NCBI RefSeq assembly: GCF_949987535.1
Contig: NC_080067.1
Location: 43,026,910-43,090,909 of the forward strand
Source of the DNA: Balaenoptera acutorostrata
Lineage: Eukaryota > Chordata > Mammalia > Artiodactyla > Balaenopteridae
Direction of reading: 5' to 3'
Length of the DNA: 64,000 bases
How positions within the stretch are numbered: the stretch's first letter is position 1; the number at the start of each line of letters is the position of its first letter. The notes beneath the pieces were generated by a model. That model was not told the origin of the DNA. It was given only the letters and a program-made list of their open reading frames with translations, and ran no database searches. The position numbers and the translations under genes are program-made. Below are positions 10,428-24,310 of this stretch, piece by piece.

Positions 10428-13400
10428 TTGTAGTTTTTATCAGAGCAAATTTGATTGAAAAATGTCTTTTGTTCTAGGTGTACAGAATCTTGTTCATTTA
10501 CACATATACATATATGTATTGATCTTTGGGTCCTTTTCCATGTAGGTTATTACAGAGTGTTGAGTAGAGCACTCTTGGTATTCCATAGGTCTTTGGGGAT
10601 GATATATTTTGTATGTATTAGTATATGTTTGTTAACCCCAATATCCTAATTTCTCCATTTCTCACACGTTTTCTTTGGCTTAACCGTAAGTTTGTCTTCT
10701 CAATCTGAGATTGTCTTTATCTGTGGAAATATGTTCATTTTTATGAATTTTCAGATGACATAAGTGATATCCTAGGACACTTGTCTTTCGTATTCTGACT
10801 TACTTTACATTGTGTGATTATCTCTAGGCTCAACTGTGGTGCTGCCTATGCTATTCTTTTATTTTTTTTCGTGACTAATATTCCAATCTGTCCATATACC
10901 TCTTCTTCTTTGTCCATTTATCTGTTTATAGACCTTTTTTTTGCTTCCGTGTCTTGGGTATTTCAATAATGCTGCAGTGCACATTTGCCTGCCTGTGTCT
11001 CTCCGATTCTGGTGGTCTTAGGTTATAGGCCCAAAAGGTGCCCTGCCGCATCATATGGTAGCTCACTTTTTACCCTTTAAAGCAGCTCCATTCAGTTTTC
11101 GTTAGTGCTGTTACCACCTTACATCCCACCAGCAGTTAGAATGTACACAGTTCTCTAAAACCCCTTCAGCATTTATAGTTGTAGAATTTTTGCTAATGGT
11201 CATTTGACTGGTGTGAGCTGAAATCTTTTTGGAGGTTGGATTTGCATGTGGCTACTAATTCCTTATACTGAGCTTTAGGCATGTCCTGTTTTTCTTTTCC
11301 TTTTTTTTTTTGAAAAAATGAGTACAACTTCCCTCTTCATATTGACTTCTTGAAAATTTTTTCATGTGTTGAATTTTCTAGCCTATTCCCTACCTCAGGG
11401 CATTTTTTCAGGGCAGGTGTCATTTACAGCCCTGCAGTCCTTGTGACTATTAAGTAACCATTAGCACTGGGTTTAAAGCTGCTGTTGTGGGAAACAGCCA
11501 CAAGGCGGCAGCATTATTACGTTCTCAAATCTTGTTACTAGGGCAACAGAGTCTTCCTGGATGTAGTGTTCCAATGTTGGAAATTAGAGTGGAATGTGCA
11601 GGGAAAAGCCCCCAGAAGTTTATATCTTCTTACTTATGTTTGTTTTTTAAATTTAATTTATATTTCTCATCGGAGTCAATTTGGTTAGAGTGTTGTGTTT
11701 GTCTGGCTGTACAGAATCTGCTCAATGATTCATACATATATCTGTTCATCTTCGGATCCTGTCACCATGTATGTTTTTACAGAATGTTGAGTAGACCTCC
11801 CTTGGTATTTGGTAGGTGTTTTGTCATTATATATTTTATATGTATTGGTGATTATATAATTCATATAGTTTATATGTTATATGTTTATATACATTTAACA
11901 TACATTAGTATATGTATGTTAGCCCCATAATCCTAATTTATCCATCCTCCCACCTTTCATTTTGGTTAACCATTAGTTTGTTTTATAAGTCTGTGAGTGT
12001 CTTTTTCTGTGGAAATATGTTCATTAGTAGTAATCTAAGACAACATGTATAAATGATATCATAGGATATTTGTCATTCCCTTTTGACTTACTTAACCAAA
12101 TAGGATTATTTCTAGGCTCATCTGTAGTCCTGAAAATGGCATTGTGCATTTTTTTCCCAAGGCTACTATTCCATTCAGTCCATATAGCACTTCTTCTTTT
12201 CCATTCATCTGTTTATGGACCTTTTTTTTGCTTCCCTGTCTTGGCTATTTCAATATTGCTGCAGTGCATATTTTCCTGCCTCTGTCTTTCCGATTCTGGT
12301 GGTCTTAGGATATAGGCCGAAAAGGTGCCCTGCCGCATCATATGGTCGCTCAATTTTAACCTTTCATAGCAGCTCCATTCAGTTTTCGTTAGTGCTGTTA
12401 CCACCTTACATCCCACCAGCAGTTAGAAGGTACACAGTTCTCTAAAACCCCTTCAGCATTTATAGTTGTAGAATTTTTGCTAATGGTCATTTGACTGGTG
12501 TGAGCTGAAATCTTTTTGGAGGTTGGATTTGCATGTGGCTACTAATTCCTTATACTGAGCTTTAGGCATGTTCTGTTTTTTCTTTTCCTTTTGTTTTTAA
12601 AGAGTGAGTACAACTTCCCTCTTCATATTGACTGCTTGAAAAATTTGTCATGTGTTGAATTTTCTTACCTATTCCCTACCCCAGGGCATTTTTTGAGGGC
12701 AGGTGTCATTTACAGCCCTGCAGTCCTTGTGACTATTAAGCAAACATTAGCACTGGGTTTAAAGCTGCTGTTGTGGGACACAGCCACAAGGCGGCAGCGT
12801 TATTACGTTCTCAACTCTTGTTACTAGGGACACAGAGTCTTCCTGGAGGTAGTGTTCCAATGTTGTAAATTAGAGTGGAATGTGCAGGGAGAAGTCCCCT
12901 GAAGGATATGTGTCCTTACTTATGTTTGTTTATTAAATTTAATTTATATTTCTTATCGGAGTCAATTTGATTAGAGTGTTGTGATTGTCTGGGTGTACAG
13001 AATCTGCTCAATGATTCATACATATGTCTGTTCATCTTCGGATCCTGTTACCATGTATGTTATTACAGAATGTTGAGTAGATCTCCCTTGGTATTTGGTA
13101 GGTGTTTCGTCATTATATATTTTATATGTATTGGTGATTATATAATTCATATAGTTTATATGTTATATGTTTATATACATTTAACATACATTAGTATATG
13201 TATGTTAGCCCCATAATCCTAATTTATCCATCCTCCCACCTTTCGTTTTGGTTAACTATTAGTTTGTTTTCTAAGTCTCTGAGTGTCTTTTTCTGTGGAA
13301 ATATGTTCATTGGTAGCAATCTTAGGATAACATGTATAAATGATACCATAGGATATTTGTCATTCCCTTTTGAGTTACTTAACCTAATATGATTATTTCT

Positions 13401-14222
13401 AGGCTCATCTGCAGTCCTGAAAATGGCACTGTTCATTTTTTTTCAGAGGCTACTATTCCATTCGATATGTATGCCGCTTCTTCCTTATCCATTTATATGT
13501 TGATGGACATTTTGTTTGCTTGCATGTCTTGCCTACTGTAAATATTGCTGCAGTGCATGTTTGCCTGTCTGTGCCTTTCCGATTCTGGTCTTCTTAGGGT
13601 ATAGGCCCTTTAGGGTATCGTCCACATCATATGGTACTTAGTTTTTAACTTTTAAATGCAGCTCCATTCTGTTCTCATGATTAGCTGTTACCAGTTTACA
13701 TCCAACCAACAGCATAGTTGGTATGCCTTTCTCCACTAACCCGTCAGCATTCATTGTTTGTGGACGTTTTAAGGATGACATTTTGAATAATGGGTGGCGA
13801 AATCTTTTTGTAGTTTGGATTTGCATCCAACCAATAATTCCTGATAATGAGCTTTTATCCATGTTCTTCTTTGTTTCAAATAACAGAGTGAGTAACACTT
13901 ACCTCTTCAAACTGTGTTCTTGAAAAGTTTTCCGTGTTGTGAACTTTTTTGGCCATTCCCTACCGCAGGACATTTTTTGAGGGCATGAGTCATTTACAGC
14001 CCTGCAGTCCTTGTGAATATTAGTGACCATTAACAGTAGATTTACAGCTGCTGTTTAAGGAAAAGGCCTTAGGATGGCAGCATTTCTACGTTGCCAACAC
14101 TGCTTGCTAGGGAAATAGAACCTTGCTGCAAGTTGTGCTTTTAGGTTGCAGATTAGAGTGGAATGTGCCAGGACAAACCCCCATAAGTTTTAGCCTCCTT
14201 AATTCTTGTTTGTGTCTTTAAG
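10428..14222 (-). repeat. HOR unit 2: S-B-A trimer, 3795 bp
   Basis: Cores lie at 11424 (S), 12709 (B) and 13994 (A). The B core differs from that of unit 1: it has GAGGGCAGG where unit 1 has GACGGCAGG and begins with GAGTGAGTAC rather than GATTCAGTAC. This suggests either two B subtypes or conversion from an S core. The A monomer is almost identical to that of unit 1. Confidence 0.87.
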
Positions 14223-16730
14223 TTGTAGTTTTCATCAGAGCAAATTCGATTGAAAAATGTCTTTTGTTCTAGGTGTACAGAATCTTGTTCATTTACACAT
14301 ATACATATATCTGTTGATCTTTGGGTCCTTTTCCATGTAGGTTATTACAGAGTGTTGAGCTGAGCACTCTTGGTATTCCTTAGGTCTTTGGGGATGATAT
14401 ATTTTGTATGTATTAGTATATGTTTGTTAACCCCAATATCCTAATTTATCCATTCCTCACACCTTTTCTTTGGCTTAACCATAAGTTTCTCTTCTCCATC
14501 TGAGATTGTCTTTCTCTGTGGAAATATGTTCATTTTTATGAATTTTCAGATGACATAAGTGATATCCTAGGACACTTGTGTTTCACATTCTGACTTATTT
14601 CACGTTGTGTGATTATCTCTAGGCTCATCTGTCGTGCTGCCTATGCCATTCTTTTATTTTTTTGGTGACTAATATTCCAATCTGTTCATATACCACTTTT
14701 TCTTTTCCATTTATCTGTTTATGGACCTTTTTTTTGCTTTCGTGTCTTGGCTATTTCAGACTTTCTGCAGTGCACATTTTCCTGCCTCTGTCTTTCCGAT
14801 TCTGGTGGTCTTAGGTTATAGGCCCACAAGGTGCCCTGCCGGATCATACGGTAGCTCAATTTTTACTTTCTAAAGCAGCTCCTTTCGGTTTTCGTTAGTG
14901 ATGTTACCACTTTACATCCCACCAGCAGGTAGAAGGTACACAGTTCTCTAAAACCCCTTCAGCATTTATAGCTTGTAGACTTTTTGCTGATGGTCATTGG
15001 ACTGGTATGAGCTGAAACCTTTTTGGAGGTTGGATTAGCATTTGGCTACTAATTCCTTATACTGAGCTTTAGGCATGTCCTGTTTTTCTTTTCCTTTTTT
15101 TTTTTGAAAAGATGAGTACAACTTCCCTCTTCATATTGACTTCTTGAAAAATTTTTCATGTGTTGAATTATCTAGCCTATTCCCTACCCCAGGGCATTTT
15201 TTCAGGGCAGGTGTCCTTTACAGCCCTGCAGTCTTTGTGACTATTAAGCAACCATTAGCACTGGGTTTAAAGCTGCTGTTGTGGGAAACAGCCACAAGGC
15301 GTCAGCGTTATTACGTTCTCAACTCTTGTTACTAGGGCAACAGAGTCTTCCTGGATGTAGTGTTCCAATGTTGTTAATTAGAGTGGAATGTGCAGGGAGA
15401 AGTCCCCAGAAGGTTATGTGTCCTTAGTTATGTTTGTTTATTAAATTTAATTTATATTTCTTATCGGAGTAAATTTGATTAGAGTGTTGTGATTGTCTGG
15501 GTGTACAGAATCTGCTCAATGATTCATACATATATCTGTTCATCTTCGGATCCTGTTACCATGTATCTTATTACAGAATGTTGAGTAGATCTCCCTTGGT
15601 ATTTGGTAGGTGTTTGGTCATTATATATTTTATATGTATTGGTGATTATATAATTCATATAGTTTATACGTTATATGTTTATATATATTTAACATATATT
15701 AGAATATGTATGTTAGCCCCATAATCTGAATTTATCCATCCTCCCACCTTTCGTTTTGGTTAACCTTTAGTTTGTTTTATAAGTCTGTGAGTGTCTTTTT
15801 CTGTGGAAATATGTTCATTGGTAGCAATCTTAGGATAACATGTATAAATGATACCATAGGATATTTGTCTTTCCTTTTGACTTACTTAACCTAATATGAT
15901 TATTTCTAGGCTCATCTGCAGTCCTGAAAACGGCACTGTTCAATTTTTTCCCGAGGCTACTATTCCATTCCAGACGTATACCAGTTCTTCTTTGTCCACT
16001 TATCTGTTGATGGATATTTTGTTTCCTTGCATGTCTTGGCTGTTGTAAATATTGTTGCAGTGCATGTTTGCCTGTCTGTGCTTTTCCGATTCTGGTCTTC
16101 TTAGGGTATAGTCCCATTAGGCGATCGGTCGCATCATATGGTAGCTCAGTTTTTACCTTTTAAATGCAGCTCCATTCTGTTCTCATGATTAGCTCTTACC
16201 AATTTACATCCAACTGACAACATAGTGGGTATGCCTTTCTCCACTAACCCGTCAGCATTCATTGTTTGTAGACTTTTTACGGATGGCATTTTGAACATTG
16301 GGTGGCGAAGTCCTTTTGTAGTTTGGATTTGCATCCAACCTTTAATTCCTAATATTGAGCTTTTATCCATGTTCTTCTTTGTTTCAAATAACAGAGTGAG
16401 TAACACTTACCTCTTCAAACTGTGTTCTTGAAAACTTTTCCGTGTTGTGAACTTTTTTGGCCATTCCCTACCCCAGGACATTTTTTGAGGGCATGAGTCA
16501 TTTACAGCCCTGCAGTCCTTGTGAATATTAGTGACTATTAATAGTAGATGTAAAGCTGCTATTTAAGGAAACGGCCTTAGGATGGCAGCATTTCTACGTT
16601 GCCAACACTGCTTGCTAGGGAAACAGAACCTTGCTGCAAGTTGTGCTTTTAGGTTGCAGATTAGAGTGGAATGTGCCAGGATAAACCCCCATAAGTTTTA
16701 GCCTCCTTAATTCTTGTTTGTGTCTTTAAG
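14223..16730 (-). repeat. HOR unit 3: S-A dimer, 2508 bp
   Basis: Cores lie at 15219 (S) and 16502 (A). No B monomer is present, and the L1 segment leading into A has the AT-rich expansion. Loss of one whole monomer is what unequal exchange between neighbouring monomers would produce. Confidence 0.87.
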
Positions 16731-19700
16731 TTGTAGTTTTTATCAGAGCAAATTTGATTGAAAAATGTCTTTTGTTCTAGGTGTACAGAATCTTGTTCAT
16801 TTACACATATACATATATCTGTTGATCTTTGGGTCCTTTTCCATGTAGGTTATTACAGAGTGTTGAGCTGAGCACTCTTGGTATTCCTTAGGTCTTTGGG
16901 GATGATATATTTTGTATGTATTAGTATATGTTTGTTAACCCCAACATCCTAATTTATCCATTCCTCACACCTTTTCTTTGGCTTAACCATAAGTTTCTCT
17001 TCTCCATCTGAGATTGTCTTTCTCTGTGGAAATATGTTCATTTTTATGAATTTTCAGATGACATAAGTGATATCCTAGGACACTTGTGTTTCACATTCTG
17101 ACTTATTTCACGTTGTGTGATTATCTCTAGGCTCATCTGTGGTGCTGCCTATGCCATTCTTTTATTTTTTTGGTGACTAATATTCCAATCTGTTCATATA
17201 CCACTTCTTCTTTGTCCATTTATCTGTTTATGGACCTTTTTTTTGCTTTCGTGTCTTAGCTATTTCAGACTTTCTGCAGTGCACATTTTCCTGTCTCTGT
17301 CTTTCCGATTCTGGTGGTCTTAGGTTATAGGCCCACAAGGTGCCCTGCCGGATCATACGGTAGCTCAATTTTTACTTTCTAAAGCAGCTCCATTCGGTTT
17401 TCGTTAGTGAGGTTACCACTTTACATCCCACCAGCAGGTAGAAGGTACACAGTTCTCTAAAACCCCTTCAGCATTTATAGTTTGTAGACTTTTTGCTGAT
17501 GGTCATTGGACTGGTGTGAGCTGAAACCTTTTTGGAGGTTGGATTAGCATTTGGCTACTAATTCCTTGTACTGAGCTTTAGGCATGTCCTGTTTTTCTTT
17601 TCCTTTTTTTTTGAAAAAATGAGTACAACTTCCCTCTTCATATTGACTTCTTGAAAAATTTTTCATGTGTTGAATTTTCTAGCCTATTCCCTACCCCAGG
17701 GCATTTTTTCAGGGCAGGTGTCCTTTACAGCCCTGCAGTCCTTGTGACTATTAAGTAACCATTAGCACTGGATTTAAAGCTGCTGTTGTGGGAAACAGCC
17801 ACAAGGCGGCAACGTTATTACGTCCTCAAATCTTGTTACTAGGGCAACAGAGTCTTCCTGGATGTAGTGTTCCAATGTTGAAAATTAGAGTGGAATGTGC
17901 AGGGAAAAGCCCCCAGAAGTTTATATCTTCTTACTTATGTTTGTTTATTAAATTTAATTTATATTTCTTATCGGAGTAAATTTGGTTAGAGTGTTGTGTT
18001 TGTCTGGCTGTACAGAATCTGCTCAATGATTCATACATATATCTGTTCATCTTCGGATCCTGTTACCATGTATGTTTTTACAGAATGTTGAGTAGACTTC
18101 CCTTGGTATTTGGTAGGTGTTTTGTCATTATATATTTATATGTATTGGTGATTATATAATTCATATAGTTTATATGTTATATGTTTATATACATTTAACA
18201 TACATTAGTATATGTATGTTAGCCCCATAATCCTAATTTATCCATCCTCCCACCTTTCATTTTGGTTAACCATTAGTTTGTTTTATAGGTCTGTGAGTGT
18301 CTTTTTCTGTGGAAATATGTTCATTGGTAGCAATCTAAGAGAACATGTATAAATGATATCATAGGATATCTGTCATTCCCTTTTGACTTACTTAACCAAA
18401 TAGGATTATTTCTAGGCTCATCTGTAGTCCTGAAAATGGCATTGTGCATTTTTTCCCCAAGGCTACTATTCCATTCAGTCCATATAGCACTTCTTCTTTT
18501 CCATTCATCTGTTTATGGACCTTTTTTTTGCTTCCCTGTCTTGGCTATTTCAATATTGCTGCAGTGCATATTTTCCTGCCTCTGTCTTTCCGATTCTGGT
18601 GGTCTTAGGTTATAGGCTGAAAAGGTGCCCTGCCGCATCATATGGTCGCTCAATTTTAACCTTGCAAAGCAGCTCCATTCAGTTTTCATTAGTGCTGTTA
18701 CCAGTTTACATCCCACCAGAAGCTAGAAGATACACAGTTCTCTAAAACCCCTGCAGAATTTATAGTTTGTAGACTTTTTGCAGATGGTCATTTGACTGGT
18801 GTGAGCTGAAACCTTTTTGGAATTTGGATTTGCATGTGGCTAATAATTCCTTATACTGAACTTTAGGCATGTCCATTTATTCTATTCCTTTTTTTTAAAG
18901 ACTCAGTACAACTTCCCTCTTCATATTGAGTTGTTGAAAAATTTGTCATGATTTGAATTTTCTTGCCTATTCCCTACCCCAGGGCATTTTTTGACGGCAG
19001 GTGTCATTTACAGCCCTGCAGTCCTTGTGACTATTAAGCAACCATTAGCACTGGGTTTAAAGTTGCTGTTGTGGGAAATAGCCACAAGGCGGCAGTATTA
19101 TTACGTTATCATCTCTTGTTATTAGGGCAACAGAGTCTTCCTGGATGTAGTGTTCCAATGTTGTAAATTAGAGTGGAATGTGCAGGGAGAAGTCCCCAGA
19201 AGGTTATGTGTCCTTACTTATGTTTGTTTATTAAATTTAATTTATATTTCTTATCGGAGTAAATTTGATTAGAGTGTTGTGATTGTCTGGGTGTACACAA
19301 TCTGCTCAATGATTCATACATATGTCTGTTCATCTTCAGATCCTGTTACCATGTATGTTATTACAGAATGTTGAGTAGACCTACCTTGGTATTTGGTAGG
19401 TGTTTTGTCATTATATGTTTTATATGTATTGGTGATTATATAATTCATATAGTTTATATGTTATATGTTTATATACATTTAACATACATCAGTATATGTA
19501 TGTTAGCCTCATAATCCTAATTTATCCATCCTCCCACATTTCATTTTGGTTTACCATTACTTTGTTTTATAAGTCTGTGCGTGTCATTTCTGTGGAAATA
19601 GGTTCATTGGTAGCAATCTTAGGATAACATGTATAAATGATATCATAGGATATTTGTCATTCTCTTCTGACTTACTTAACCTAATATGATTATTTCTAGG

Positions 19701-20518
19701 CTCATCTGCAGTCCTGAAAACGGCACTGTTCATTTTTTTCCCGAGGCTACTATTCCATTCAGTACCTATACCGCTTCTTCCTTGTTCATTTATATGTTGA
19801 TGGACATTTTGTTTGCTTGCATGTCTTGCCTATTGTAAATATTGCTGCAGTGCATGTTTGCCTGTCTGTGCCTTTCCGATTCTGGTCTTATTAGGGTACA
19901 GCCCCATTAGGGGTTCAGACGCATCATATGGTAGCTCAGTTTTTACTTTTTAAATGCAGCTCCATTCTGTTCTCATAATTAGCTGTTACCAGTTTACATC
20001 CAACCAACAGCATAGTGCGTATGCATTTCTCCACTAATCCGTCAGCATTCATTGTTTGTAGATTTTTACGGGTGACATTTTGAATATTGGGTGTCGAAGT
20101 CCTTTTGTAGTTTGGATTTGCATCCAACCAATAATTCCTGATATTGAGCTTTTATCCATGTTCTTCTTTGTTTTAAATAACAGAGTGAGTAACACTTACC
20201 TCTTCAAACTATTTTCTTGAAAAGGTTTCCGTGTTGTGAACTATTTTAGCCATTCCCTACCCCAGGACATTTTTTGAGGGCATGAGTCATTTACAGCCCT
20301 GCAGTCCTTGAGAATATTAGTGACCATTAGCAGTAGATTTAAAGCTGCTGTTTAAGGAAACGGCCTTAGGATGGCAGCATTTCTACGTTGCCAACGCTGC
20401 TTGCTAGGTAAACAGAACCTTGCTGCAATTTGTGCTTTTAGGTTCCAGATTAGAGTGGAATGTGCCAGGATAAACCCCCATAAGTTTTAGCCTCTTAATT
20501 CTTATCTGTGTCTTTGAG
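16731..20518 (-). repeat. HOR unit 4: S-B-A trimer, 3788 bp
   Basis: Cores lie at 17725 (S), 19008 (B) and 20291 (A). The S segment shares private changes with unit 3 (GAGCTGAGCACTC, ACTTTCTGCAG), showing close kinship between neighbouring units. Confidence 0.87.
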
Positions 20519-23500
20519 TTGCAGTTTTTATCAGAGCAAATTTGATTGAAAAATGTCTTTTGTTCTAGGTGTACAGAATCTTGTTCATTTACACATATAC
20601 ATATATCTGTTGATCTTTGGGTCCTTTTCCATGTAGGTTATTACAGAGTGTTGAGCTGACCACTCTTGTTATTCCTTAGTTCTTTGGGGATGATATATTT
20701 TGTATGTATTAGTATATATTTGTTAACCCCAATATCCTAATTTCTCCATTCCTCACACCTTTTCTTTGGCTTAACCATAAGTTTGTCTACTCCATCTGAG
20801 ATTGTCTTTCTCTGTGGAAATATGTTCATTTTTATGAATTTTCAGATGACATAAGTGATATCCTAGGACACTTGTCTTTCACATTCTGACTTATTTCATG
20901 TTGTGTGATTACCTCTACGCTCATCTGGGGTGCTGCCTATGCCATTCTTTTATTTTTTTGGTGACTAATATTCCAATATGTTCATATACCACTTCTTCTT
21001 TGTCCATTTATCTGTTTATGGACCTTTTTTTTGCTTTCGTGTCTTGGCTACTTCAGTATTTCTGCAGTGCACATTTTCCTGCCTCTGTCTTTCCGATTTT
21101 GGTGTTCTTAGGTTATAGGCCCACAAGGTGCCCTGCCGGATCATACGGTAGCTCAATTTTTACTTTCTAAAGCAGCTCCTTTCGGTTTTCGTTAGTGATG
21201 TTACCACTTTACATCCCACCAGCAGGTAGAAGGTACACAGTTCTCTAAAACCCCTTCAGCATTTAGAGTTTGTAGACTTTTTGCTGATGGTCATTGGACT
21301 GGTGTGAGCTGAAACCTTTTTGGAGGTTGGATTAGCATTTGGCTACTAATTCCTTATACTGAGTTTTAGGCATGTCCTGTTATTCTTTTCCTTTTTTTTT
21401 TGAAAAAATGAGTACATCGTCCCTCTTCATATTGACTTCTTGAAAAATTTTTCATGTGTTGATTTTTCTAGCCTATTCCCTACCCCAGGGCATTTTTTCA
21501 GGGCAGGTGTCCTTTACAGCCCTGCAGTCCTTGTGACTATTAAGTAACCATTAGCACTGGGTTTAAAGCTGCTGTTGTGGGAAACAGCCACAAGGCGGCA
21601 GCATTATTACCTTCTCAAATCTTGTTACTAGGGCAACAGAGTCTTCCTGGATGTAGTGTTCCAATGTTGAAAATTAGAGTGGAATGTGCAGGGAAAAGCC
21701 CCCAGAAGTTTATATCTTCTTACTTATGTTTGTTTATTAAATTTAATTTATATTTCTTATCGGAGTAAATTTGGTTAGAGTGTTGTGTTTGTCTGGCTGT
21801 ACAGAATCTGCTCAATGATTCATACATATATCTGTTCATCTTCGGATCCTGTTACCATGTTTGTTTTTACAGAATGTTGAGTAGACCTCCCTTGGTATTT
21901 AGTAGGTGTTTTGTCAATTATATATTTTATATGTATTGGTGATTATATAATTCATACAGTTTATATGTTATATGTTTATATACATTTAACATACATTAGT
22001 ATATGTATGTTAGCACCATAATCCTAATTTATCCATCCTCCCACCTTTCATTTTGGTTAACCATTAGTTTGTTTTATAAGTCTGTGAGTGTCTTTTTCTG
22101 TGGAAATATGTTCATTGGTAGCAATCTAAGACAAGATGTATAAAGGATATCATAGGATATTTGTCATTCCCTTTTGACTTACTTAACCAAATAGGATTAT
22201 TTCTAGGCTCATCTGTAGTCCTGAAAATGGCATTGTGCATTTTTTTCCCAAGGCTACTATTCCATTCAGTCCATATAGCACTTCTTCTTTTCCATTCTTC
22301 TTTTCATGGACCATTTTTTTGCTTCCCTGTCTTGGCTATATCAATATTGCTGCAGTGCATATTTTCCTGCCTCTGTCTTTCCGATTCTGGTGGTCTTAGG
22401 TTATAGGCCGAAAAGGTGCCCGGCCGCATCATATGGTGGCTCAATTTTAACCTTTCAAAGCAGCTCCATTCAGTTTTCATTAGTGCTGTTACCAGTTTAC
22501 ATCCCACCAGCAGCTAGAAGGTACACAGTTCTCTAAAACCCCTGCAGAATTTATAGTTTGTAGACTTTTTGCAGATGGTCATTTGACTGGTGTGAGCTGA
22601 AACCTTTTTGGAATTTGGATTTGCATGTGGCTAATAATTCCTTATACTGAACTTTAGGCATGTCCATTTATTCTATTCCTTTTTTTTAAAGATTCAGTAC
22701 AACTTCCCTCTTCATATTGACTTCTTGAAAAATTTGTCATGTTTTGAATTTTCTTGCCTATTCCCTACCCAAGGGCATTTTTTGACGGTATGTGTCATTT
22801 ACAGCGCTGCAGTCCTTGTGACTATTAAGCAAGCATTAGCACTGGGTTTAAAGTTGCTGTTGTGGGAAATAGCCACAAGGCAGCAGTATTATTACGTTTT
22901 CAACTCTTGTTACTAGGGCAACAGAGTTTTCCTGGATGTAGTGTTCCAAGGTTGTAAATTAGAGTGGAATGTGCTTGGACAAGCCCCCAGAAGGTTATGG
23001 CTCCTTACTTATGTTTGTTTTTTAAATTTAATTTATATTTCTTATCGGAGAAAATTTGATTAGAGTGTTGCGTTTGTCTGGCTGTACAGAATCTGCTCAA
23101 TGATTCATACATAAGTCTGTTCATCTTCGGATCCTGTTACCATGTATGTTTTTACAGAATGTTGAGTAGACCTCCTTTGGTATTTGGTAGGTGTTTTGTC
23201 ATTATATGTTTTATATGTATTGGTGATTATATAATTCATATAGTTTATATGTTATATGTTTATATACATTTAACATACATTAGCATATATATGTTAGCCT
23301 CATGATTCTAATTTATCCATCCTCCCACCTTTCATTTTGGTTAACCATTAGTTTGTTTTATAAGTCTGTGAGTGTCATTTCTGTGGAAATAGGTTCATTG
23401 GTAGCAATCTTAGGATAACATGTATAAATGATATCATAGGATATTTGTCATTCTCTTCTGACTTACTTAACCTAGTATGATTATTTCTAGGCTCATCTGC

Positions 23501-24310
23501 AGTCCTGAAAACGGTACTGTTCATTTTTTTCCCGAGGCTACTATTCCATTCGGTACCTATACCGCTTCTTCCTTGTTCATTTATATGTTGATGGACATTT
23601 TGTTTGCTTGCATGTCTTGCCTATTGTAAATATTGCTGCAGTGCATGTTTGCCTGTCTGTGCCTTTCGGATTCTGGTCTTATTAGGGTACAGGCCCATTA
23701 GGGGTTCAGACGCATCATATGGTAGCTCAGTTTTTACTTTTTAAATGCAGCTCCATTCTGTTCTCATAATTAGCTGTTACCAGTTTACATCAAACCAATA
23801 GCATAGTGGGTATGCCTTTCTCCACTAACCCGTCAGCATTCATTGTTTGTAGATTTTTACGGATGACATTTTGAATATTGGGTGTCGAAGTCCTTTTGTA
23901 GTTTGGATTTGCATCCAACCAATAATTCCTGATATTGAGCTTTTATCCATGTTCTTCTTTGTTTTAGATAACAGAGTGAGTAACACTTACCTCTTCAAAC
24001 TGTTTTCTTGAAAAGTTTTCCGTGTTGTGAACTGTTTTGGCCATTCCCTACCGCAGGACATTTTTTGAGGGCATGAGTCATTTACAGCCCTGCAGTCCTT
24101 GAGAATATTAGTGACCATTAGCAGTAGATTTAAAGCTGCTGTTTAAGGAAACGGCCTTAGGGTGGCAGCATTTCTACGTTGCCAACGCTGCTTGCTAGAT
24201 AAACAGAACCTTGCTGCAAGTTGTGCTTTTAGGTTGCAGATTAGAGTGGAATGTGCCAGGATAAACCCCCATAAGTTTTAGCCTCCTTAATTCTTGTTTG
24301 TGTCGTTAAG
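20519..24310 (-). repeat. HOR unit 5: S-B-A trimer, 3792 bp
   Basis: Cores lie at 21514 (S), 22799 (B) and 24082 (A). The A monomer shares the GGGTGTCGAAGTCC variant with unit 4. Many B-region changes, such as TTTATTCTATTCC, are also shared with unit 4, so the two are sister copies. Confidence 0.87.

Noticed and set aside
11487..11930. 147-codon open frame on the + strand, the longest in the window
   Set aside because: It crosses the core and the antisense L1 3' UTR, and the equivalent frames in sister monomers (7693, 17788, 21577) stop after 63 codons. There is no recognisable domain.
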